From: Sphingobium sp.
Lineage (GTDB): Bacteria; Pseudomonadota; Alphaproteobacteria; Sphingomonadales; Sphingomonadaceae
Length of the DNA: 5,695 nt
NCBI GenBank assembly: GCA_020051025.1
Contig: JAGVJS010000150.1
Location: forward strand, 1-5,695
Direction of reading: 5' to 3'
Made by a program: the position numbers and the translations under genes. Every line of letters begins with the position of its first letter. The stretch's first letter is position 1. The notes under the pieces were generated by a model. The model made no database searches. It was not told the origin of the DNA and worked only from the letters and a program-made list of their open reading frames with translations. Of the stretch, positions 1-4,636 are shown piece by piece.

Positions 1-966
1 CATCGCCACCATCACGAGGCCACGCACCGGCAGGCGCCAGCTAAGCGCACCGAGCAGCAGCGATCCGGCCAGCCCGCCGACATTGGCCCACACCAGCACG
101 CCACCCGCGGCTGAAGGCGCGAAGCCCATGTCCACAACGATTTTGGGCACCCATTTCAGGATGAAGTAGAAGGTCATGATATGGCAGAAATAGGCCAGCG
201 TCAGCAGAATGGTGGTGCGTGCCAGGCCGGGGGCGAAGAGGGATGCGAAGGAGGGCCTGGTTGCGGTGCCATCGGGCGGGAGCAGAGCGTCGGCCGGCGC
301 ATGGCCCATGCGCGCGAGCAGATGGTTGATCCGCGTCAGCGCATTTTCCGGCTGCTTCTGGAGCAGAAAACCAATCGATTCCGGTAGCAGCCAGAGCGAC
401 ACGGGCAGGAAGATGGCGGTCACGATGCCACCGAACAGGAAGATGTCGCGCCAGCCGCCCGACACCAGCAATTGCGAGGCGACCGACCCGCCCAGGATCG
501 CGCCGACGGGATAGCCCGCCGCCATGATCGCGACGGCCAGGCTGCGAGCGCGGGCGTTGGACAGTTCGGCGACCATGGCGTTGGTACAGGCGAGCATGCC
601 GCCTATGCCAAGGCCGGTCAGCAGACGGATGGCGGACAGGGACAGGACGTTCCAGGCCTGGGTCGCGGAGGCCATGCCCGCCGCCATGACAACCAGGCAG
701 CCAAGGATGGTCGGTCGGCGACCGATCCGGTCGGCTACATTGCCGAGCAGCACCGATCCGACTGCCATGCCGATCAGTTCCATGGAAAGGACGAGGCCGA
801 GCGCCGCCCGGTCGATGCCCCATTCCGCGGCGATACCGGGTGAGGCGAAGCTGATCGCCAGCACATCGAAGCCGTCGAGCGCGTTCAGCAGGATGCACAG
901 GATGATCGCTGCGATCTGGAGCCGGCCCATGGGGGCTTCATCCAACTGTCGCCTGATGTCGCTCAT
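1..966 (-). CDS. MFS aromatic acid:H+ symporter (AAHS family), partial
   Basis: Probable inner-membrane proton symporter importing an aromatic acid for the catabolic genes upstream. The first 322 residues are visible; family members are usually about 440-450 residues, so roughly the last quarter lies beyond the window start. Seen in the sequence: a TM1 motif D31-G-F-D34, matching the DGxD motif whose acidic residues are needed in PcaK-type carriers; the loop 2-3 signature from G75 to R84 (GNVADRIGRR); R114 followed by a GLGIGG stretch at the start of TM4; and L-P-E196-S after TM6. About eight hydrophobic segments are complete, with a polar central loop near residues 195-243. The ATG at 966 is preceded by AGGAG at good spacing and lies 36 bp after the DUF3237 stop, so it is probably co-transcribed. 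Substrate is inferred from context only (hydroxycinnamate, vanillate or a related acid). Confidence 0.88.
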   Translation of the reverse strand, partial: MSDIRRQLDEAPMGRLQIAAIILCILLNALDGFDVLAISFASPGIAAEWGIDRAALGLVLSMELIGMAVGSVLLGNVADRIGRRPTILGCLVVMAAGMASATQAWNVLSLSAIRLLTGLGIGGMLACTNAMVAELSNARARSLAVAIMAAGYPVGAILGGSVASQLLVSGGWRDIFLFGGIVTAIFLPVSLWLLPESIGFLLQKQPENALTRINHLLARMGHAPADALLPPDGTATRPSFASLFAPGLARTTILLTLAYFCHIMTFYFILKWVPKIVVDMGFAPSAAGGVLVWANVGGLAGSLLLGALSWRLPVRGLVMVAM

Positions 967-1002
967 CCCTGCTCCTGTCCTTAAAATCTGTTCTTGTGCG
1001 TG

Positions 1003-1557
1003 TCAGCCGACCGCGAAAATGTCCAGCGCGACATGATCCTTGTAGCGGGCGGCCGTGCAGAGAAACACAGTCCGGCCCAGCCAGCCATGGGGACTGTCGC
1101 CCGCGACCTCGAAGCGCGGGGTGGTGCGGAAATAATAGAGGGCGGGGTCCACCACCTCGCCGGCCGCAATGCGCGCCAGGACGGGTGGCGGGCCGTGGCG
1201 ATAACCGGGATTGACGACCGAGATGATCGTGCCGTCGCTGGCTTCCAGCGAATAGCGGGCAAGAATGTCGGCGGTGCCGTCCGCCCGGATGGATTGCCAG
1301 TCTGCGCCACCGGGCAACACCTTGCCGGAGAGGCGCGGGCCATCCACGCTGCCACCAGTAATGGGAATGACCCGCTTGCGCACACCGTCGACCATGCCCA
1401 GTTCCTGCGGCGCGCCGATCAGCACACGCAGGCGCATGGCGAGGGTCAGCGGCGGCATGGAGAGCGTGTCGGCCGCTACGGCCGGGGCCGCGGCACCGGC
1501 GAGAGTCAAGGCGGGCATCGCCTTCAGCACATTGCGGCGGTGCAAATCGTGGGTCAT
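1003..1557 (-). CDS. Tat-exported DUF3237 domain protein
   Basis: 184-residue protein of unknown biochemical role. The N-terminus carries a twin-arginine motif (H6-R7-R8-N-V-L-K12) followed by a small-residue hydrophobic core and an A-V-A-A site near residues 26-29, so it is predicted to be exported folded to the periplasm. The rest (about 36-184) matches my recollection of DUF3237: a G-x-V...I-x-GG-x-V-x-GP core (residues 58-74), P-GG-A-D-W (82-87), R-x-DG (91-94), S-DG-x-I (107-111), then an RTTPRFE stretch and an aromatic-rich C-terminus. This is a small beta-barrel-like family with no established reaction that I know of. I chose the ATG at 1557 because GGAGGA lies just upstream and it gives an intact signal peptide; an in-frame extension to 1752 would run back into the lyase gene. 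It sits between the lyase gene (100 bp gap) and the transporter (36 bp gap), which suggests a link to aromatic uptake or metabolism. Confidence 0.85.
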   Translation of the reverse strand: MTHDLHRRNVLKAMPALTLAGAAAPAVAADTLSMPPLTLAMRLRVLIGAPQELGMVDGVRKRVIPITGGSVDGPRLSGKVLPGGADWQSIRADGTADILARYSLEASDGTIISVVNPGYRHGPPPVLARIAAGEVVDPALYYFRTTPRFEVAGDSPHGWLGRTVFLCTAARYKDHVALDIFAVG

Positions 1558-1578
1558 ATCCTCTCCTCCGTATCGAGT

Positions 1579-1607
1579 CCGATCATTGTGATGTTCTGAC
1601 TGATCGG
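1579..1607. repeat. perfect 7-bp inverted repeat upstream of the DUF3237 gene
   Basis: CCGATCA (1579-1585) and TGATCGG (1601-1607) are exact reverse complements separated by 15 nt. The repeat lies in the 100-bp gap between the lyase and DUF3237 genes, about 20 bp upstream of the DUF3237 start codon. It could be an operator or a leader RNA structure. I saw no convincing promoter hexamers next to it, and its half-site differs from the CAATA half-site of the vdh/MarR gap. Confidence 0.35.
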
Positions 1608-1622
1608 GTAGCGCAAAGCCTT

Positions 1623-1649
1623 CCGGACCGCCCTTGACGAGCGGCCCGG
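1623..1649 (-). terminator. strong intra-operon RNA hairpin after the lyase gene (no U-tract)
   Basis: Eight nucleotides after the lyase stop codon, the minus-strand transcript can form an 11-bp stem with a 5-nt loop (GTCAA). Arms are 1639-1649 and 1623-1633. Two of the pairs are G-U wobbles in the minus-strand RNA but A-C mismatches in a plus-strand RNA, so the structure fits transcription in the operon direction. The bases that follow (AAGGCTTTG) are not a U-tract, so it is not a standard intrinsic terminator. It may be an attenuator, a partial terminator or a 3'-end stabiliser that lowers expression of the DUF3237 and transporter genes relative to the two enzymes. Confidence 0.5.
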
Positions 1650-1657
1650 TTACAGGA

Positions 1658-2518
1658 TCAGACGGTCTGCTTGGACTTGTCATAGGCCCCAAGGCTCGGC
1701 TTGTAGCTTTTGTCGTCGATGAACTGCTTAATGCCTTCCTTGCGGCCTTCATTGTCGAAACTGTTGGCCGATTCCTGCGCGCGGATCAGATAATCCTCCG
1801 CATTGTCATAGGTCATTTCGCGGACACGGCGGATCGCGTCCTTGGTCGCCTTGAGCGCGACCGGATTCTTGGTCAGCAGCTTCTGTGCGACGTCCGTGAC
1901 GCGGGCCTTGAGCTGGTCGAGCGGCAGTGCTTCGTTGACAAAGCCCCATTCGGCGGCCTTCTTGCCATCGACATTTTCGCCCATGAGCGAATGATACATG
2001 GCGTTGCGGAAATTGGTGAGTTCGGTCGCGACCTTGGCCGCGCCGCCGCCGGGCAGGATGCCCCAGTTGATTTCGCTGAGGCCGAACTGTGCGTCTTCCG
2101 CCGCGAAGGCGAGGTCGCAGGCGAACAGCGGGCCATAGCCGCCGCCGAAGCACCAGCCATTGACCATGGCGATGGTGGGCTTCTGATACCAGCGCAGGCG
2201 GCGCCACCAGCCATAGCTTTCACGCTGTGCGCCGCGCGTGCCGGCCAGTCCCTGCGATTCGGTTTCGCGGAAATATTCCTTCAGGTCCATGCCCGCCGAC
2301 CAGGCGCTGCCTTCGCCGGTCAGGACGAGGACGCCGACATCGGCGCGATATTCCAGCTCGTCCAGCACGCGCATCATCTGGCGGTTGAGGTGCGGGGACA
2401 TGCAGTTGCGCTTGTCGGGGCGGTTGAAGCTGACCCAGGCGATGCCGTCTACGACGGTATAGGCGACGGTTTCGAGTTCGGTCTGTTCGACGCCCTCGAC
2501 ATGCAGGATGTTGGTCAT
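1658..2518 (-). CDS. ech: p-hydroxycinnamoyl-CoA hydratase/lyase (enoyl-CoA hydratase/crotonase family)
   Basis: 286 residues, close to the 276 of the Pseudomonas fluorescens enzyme (HCHL). Expected cytoplasmic reaction: hydration of feruloyl- or p-coumaroyl-CoA and retro-aldol cleavage to vanillin or 4-hydroxybenzaldehyde plus acetyl-CoA. Family evidence: the oxyanion-hole segment S-A-G-M77-D-L-K-E-Y82-F-R-E, N-G-W-C-F-G-G-G (120-127), the catalytic E149 in S-E-I-N-W-G-I, K-A-A-E-x-G-x-V-N-E near 187-196, and a C-terminal K-Q-F-x-D-D-K-S-x-K-P stretch. These are lyase-type features rather than those of a generic enoyl-CoA hydratase. Odd: aligned by eye to the P. fluorescens sequence as I remember it, Ser123 corresponds to Gly129 and Tyr239 to Ile245, so the exact substrate may differ. 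The start at 2518 has GGAG about 9 nt upstream and lies 31 bp after the dehydrogenase stop, which implies co-transcription. Symbol follows family usage; FerB is the sphingomonad counterpart name. Confidence 0.85.
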   Translation of the reverse strand: MTNILHVEGVEQTELETVAYTVVDGIAWVSFNRPDKRNCMSPHLNRQMMRVLDELEYRADVGVLVLTGEGSAWSAGMDLKEYFRETESQGLAGTRGAQRESYGWWRRLRWYQKPTIAMVNGWCFGGGYGPLFACDLAFAAEDAQFGLSEINWGILPGGGAAKVATELTNFRNAMYHSLMGENVDGKKAAEWGFVNEALPLDQLKARVTDVAQKLLTKNPVALKATKDAIRRVREMTYDNAEDYLIRAQESANSFDNEGRKEGIKQFIDDKSYKPSLGAYDKSKQTV

Positions 2519-2549
2519 GAAATAGGTCTCCAAGAGAAAGGATAGAAGG

Positions 2550-4001
2550 TCAGATGGGGTAATGGCCCGGCTCGGTTTCCATCGTGATCCAGCGCAGTTC
2601 GGTGAAGCTGTCGATGCCGGCGCGGCCGCCGAACTTGCCGTAGCCTGATGCCTTGGTGCCGCCGAAGGGCATCTGGGCTTCGTCATGCACGGTGGGGCCG
2701 TTGATGTGGCAGATGCCCGACTGAATCTGGCGCGCGACTTTCAGGCCGCGGGCGGTGTCGCGGGTGAAGACGGCGGCGGACAGGCCATAGTCGGTATCGT
2801 TGGCCAGCTGGATCGCATGGCCTTCGTCCCGTGCATGGATGATACCGACGACCGGGCCGAAACTTTCGTCGCGGAACAGCTTCATCGCCGGGGTCACGCC
2901 GTCGATGACATGGGCGGGCATCAGGACGCCGTTGGCCGGCCCGCCGTTCAGCTGCGTCGCGCCGGATGCCAGCGCGTCATCGATCAGCGACTGCACATGG
3001 GCGATGGTCTTCGTATCGACGACGGCACCAAGCGGAGTCTTGCCTTCGCGCGGATCGCCGACGGCCATGGTCGCGACCTTCGCCTGGAATTTTGCGGCGA
3101 AGGCGTCGGCGACCGCATCGACCACGATGATCCGCTCGGTCGACATGCAGATCTGGCCCTGGTTCATAAAGGCACCGAAGGCAGCGGCTTTCACGGCTTC
3201 TTCCAGGTCGGCATCCTCCAGCACGATGAGCGGCGCCTTGCCGCCCAGTTCCAGCAGAACGGGCTTGAGGTTTTCCGCGCAGCGCCGGGCGATGATCTTG
3301 CCCACAGCGGTGGAGCCGGTGAAATTGACGCGGCGGACCGCAACATGGTCGATCATCGCGGCGACGACATCGGCGGCATCCTGCGGCGCGTTGGTGATAA
3401 GGTTGACGATGCCGCCACCCATGCCCGCTTCGATGAAAGCCTGAACAATCAGGCCATGGGTGCGGGGGCATTGTTCGGACGCCTTGAGCACCACCGTATT
3501 GCCGCAAGCCAGTGGCACGGCGATGGCGCGCGTGGCCAGGATGATCGGCGCGTTCCATGGCGCCATCGACAGCACGACGCCAGCCGGCTCACGCACCGCC
3601 ATGGCGATGCAGCCGGGTTTGTCGGACGGGATGATGTCGCCGCCGATCTGGGTTGTCAGACCGGCTGCTTCGCGCACCATGGAACTGGACAGCATCAGGT
3701 TGAAGCGCGCCCAGCCTTCCGTCGCCCCAATCTCTTCCATCATCGCGTCGACAAAGTCGGCGGCCTTCGCGTCCAGCGCATCGGCGGCCTTCATCAGGGC
3801 CGTGCGGCGGGCATTGGGGCCAAGGGCCGACCAGCCGGGGAAAGCGGCCTGCGCCGCGTCAACGGCGTCGACGGCATCATCGACGGTGGCGGCAGAGGCG
3901 ATGGTGGCGATCGCCCCCGTGACCGGGTTTGCGCGTTCGAAGCTGGCTGCGGTGGTCCGCGATTCGCCGCCGATCAGCAGGGAAATTTCCGATGCAGGCA
4001 T
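2550..4001 (-). CDS. vdh: aldehyde dehydrogenase, vanillin/benzaldehyde/salicylaldehyde type
   Basis: 483-residue NAD(P)+-dependent aldehyde dehydrogenase, full length for the superfamily. Likely oxidises the aromatic aldehyde released by the lyase next door (vanillin to vanillate, or 4-hydroxybenzaldehyde to 4-hydroxybenzoate). Visible residues: oxyanion N150 in A-P-W-N, K173 and E176 in L-K-A-S-E (the Glu at this place favours NAD+ over NADP+), F-T-G-S at 227-230, general base E251 in L-E-L-G-G-K, catalytic C285 in N-Q-G-Q-I-C-M-S-T-E-R, and E379-S-F-G-P for cofactor ribose. The C-M-S-T-E-R context after the cysteine is typical of the LigV/Vdh/NahF branch. The start at 4001 is preceded by AGGAG at 7 nt. 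A TTG-initiated extension to 4037 is possible in frame but lies upstream of the predicted -10 box. It is first in the operon, opposite the MarR gene. The precise aldehyde is inferred from context. Confidence 0.9.
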   Translation of the reverse strand: MPASEISLLIGGESRTTAASFERANPVTGAIATIASAATVDDAVDAVDAAQAAFPGWSALGPNARRTALMKAADALDAKAADFVDAMMEEIGATEGWARFNLMLSSSMVREAAGLTTQIGGDIIPSDKPGCIAMAVREPAGVVLSMAPWNAPIILATRAIAVPLACGNTVVLKASEQCPRTHGLIVQAFIEAGMGGGIVNLITNAPQDAADVVAAMIDHVAVRRVNFTGSTAVGKIIARRCAENLKPVLLELGGKAPLIVLEDADLEEAVKAAAFGAFMNQGQICMSTERIIVVDAVADAFAAKFQAKVATMAVGDPREGKTPLGAVVDTKTIAHVQSLIDDALASGATQLNGGPANGVLMPAHVIDGVTPAMKLFRDESFGPVVGIIHARDEGHAIQLANDTDYGLSAAVFTRDTARGLKVARQIQSGICHINGPTVHDEAQMPFGGTKASGYGKFGGRAGIDSFTELRWITMETEPGHYPI

Positions 4002-4075
4002 ATCGTGGCTCCTTTTTATTGTTATGAAACATAGCAATATTGATTGTTCTGGGCAATAGCATTACTGCCGGATTC
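4002..4075. promoter_or_regulatory. divergent promoter/operator region between vdh and the MarR gene
   Basis: 74-bp AT-rich gap between divergent genes in an otherwise GC-rich window. It contains two inverted repeats built from (G/A)CAATA half-sites. Dyad 1 (4017-4039) has arms TATTGTTAT and ATAGCAATA around GAAAC, with one mismatch in nine pairs. Dyad 2 (4038-4058) has arms TATTG and CAATA around 11 nt. Their centres (4028 and 4048) are 20 bp apart, about two helical turns, so two dimers could sit on the same DNA face. This is the expected place and form for a MarR-family operator. Binding by the adjacent regulator is inferred, not shown. Confidence 0.65.
4028..4056 (-). promoter_or_regulatory. 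candidate sigma70-type promoter of the catabolic operon
   Basis: Read on the minus strand, TTGCCC (4051-4056) and TATGTT (4028-4033) are separated by exactly 17 nt, each matching 4 of 6 consensus bases. Initiation near 4020 would give a leader of about 20 nt carrying the AGGAG ribosome binding site of the dehydrogenase gene. The -10 lies inside dyad 1 and the -35 inside dyad 2, so a bound repressor would block polymerase. Sphingomonad promoters are not always consensus-like, so this is only a candidate. Confidence 0.45.
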
Positions 4076-4537
4076 ATGAACAAGCCCGCTGCTCCCGACG
4101 ATCGCCTGCAAGACCCGGTGGCGGCACGCCTGGGTTATATGCTGCGGCGTGCATCTGCCGCTATGATGGCGGGGCTGGGCGCAGGGCTGGCGGATATCGG
4201 GCTGCGGCCGGTCGAGGGTACGATCCTGATTCTGGTCGGTGCCAATCCCGGTTGTATTCAGAGTGAGATCGGCCGGATGCTGGGCATCAAGCGGGCCAAT
4301 ATGGTGCCGCTGATCGCGGCACTGGCAGGGCGGGGGCTGTTGGAAAAATCGCCGGTCGACGGGCGCAGCCTGGCGCTGTCGCTTACGGCGGCGGGAGAGG
4401 CGCTGCGGGGCCAGGTCGATGCGATCATGGATGCGCATGAGGCGCGGTTCGAACGGCTGTTGGCAGGTAAGGACGTCACCCTCTTGCGAGACGCCTTGCG
4501 TCTGATCGCCGAGGAGGGCGAAGCCGGTCTGGAGTGA
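4076..4537 (+). CDS. MarR-family transcriptional regulator (FerC/CouR-like role)
   Basis: 153-residue winged helix-turn-helix repressor, normal length for MarR proteins. Visible: an N-terminal dimerisation helix (about 13-40), an L-R-P-V-E-G-T-I-L-I-L helix (43-53), the HTH from about I61 to L83 (Q-S-E-I-G-R-M-L-G-I-K-R-A-N-M-V recognition region), the wing with D95-G-R-S98, then L-T-A-A-G and a long C-terminal dimerisation helix. It is divergent from the catabolic operon and probably represses it; related regulators of hydroxycinnamate genes (FerC, CouR, HcaR) are released by acyl-CoA thioesters, so the likely effector is feruloyl- or p-coumaroyl-CoA (inference). The ATG at 4076 lacks a good Shine-Dalgarno; an in-frame TTG at 4040 would add 12 residues but falls inside the operator dyads. 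No convincing plus-strand promoter was identified; autoregulation is plausible from the shared gap. Confidence 0.87.
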   Translation: MNKPAAPDDRLQDPVAARLGYMLRRASAAMMAGLGAGLADIGLRPVEGTILILVGANPGCIQSEIGRMLGIKRANMVPLIAALAGRGLLEKSPVDGRSLALSLTAAGEALRGQVDAIMDAHEARFERLLAGKDVTLLRDALRLIAEEGEAGLE

Positions 4538-4636
4538 ACCCCGGGCCGGCCGGTGCGTTACCCTCCACTCTTGGCTTGCGCGCGCCCTTGTGGGAAAGGC
4601 GCAATCAGGGTTGCGCAACAAGTACCGGACGAAGAG
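4538..4636 (+). other. intergenic region with mutually exclusive hairpins
   Basis: The 99-bp gap between the MarR stop and the next start codon contains GCGCAA (4599-4604), which can pair with TTGCGC either upstream (4576-4581) or downstream (4611-4616, loop TCAGGG). A third possible stem, GCGCCCTT (4582-4589) with AAAGGCGC (4595-4602), has one mismatch. The stems share bases, so only one can form at a time. None is followed by a run of T, so this is not a clear intrinsic terminator for the MarR gene. No promoter hexamers stand out. Confidence 0.3.

Noticed and set aside
41..898. 285-residue open frame on the minus strand
   Set aside because: It overlaps the transporter gene in another frame. 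It is Arg/His/Pro-rich without membrane segments, whereas the transporter frame has all the MFS motifs.
1558..1752. extended 249-residue version of the DUF3237 protein starting at 1752
   Set aside because: It would overlap the lyase gene by about 95 bp and bury the twin-arginine signal inside the protein. The ATG at 1557 has a strong GGAGGA site.
1634..2545. 303-residue open frame on the plus strand
   Set aside because: It is antisense to the lyase gene with no recognisable motifs; a codon-bias shadow.
2685..4034. 449-residue open frame on the plus strand
   Set aside because: It is antisense to the dehydrogenase gene, whose motifs are all intact. Its His/Gly/Asp/Arg-rich composition is typical of antisense shadows in high-GC DNA, and no family features are visible.
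4002..4037. extended TTG start of the aldehyde dehydrogenase at 4037
   Set aside because: The ATG at 4001 has a good AGGAG, and the extension covers the proposed -10 box and dyad 1, so it would not be transcribed from that promoter.
4547..4556. GGCCGG-type GC palindromes just after the MarR stop as a terminator
   Set aside because: Short self-complementary GC runs are common in this composition; there is no usable loop and no following T-run.
4022..4621. 199-residue open frame on the minus strand opposite the MarR gene
   Set aside because: It is antisense to a clear MarR protein, Gln/Arg/Pro-rich, and would run through the operator region.
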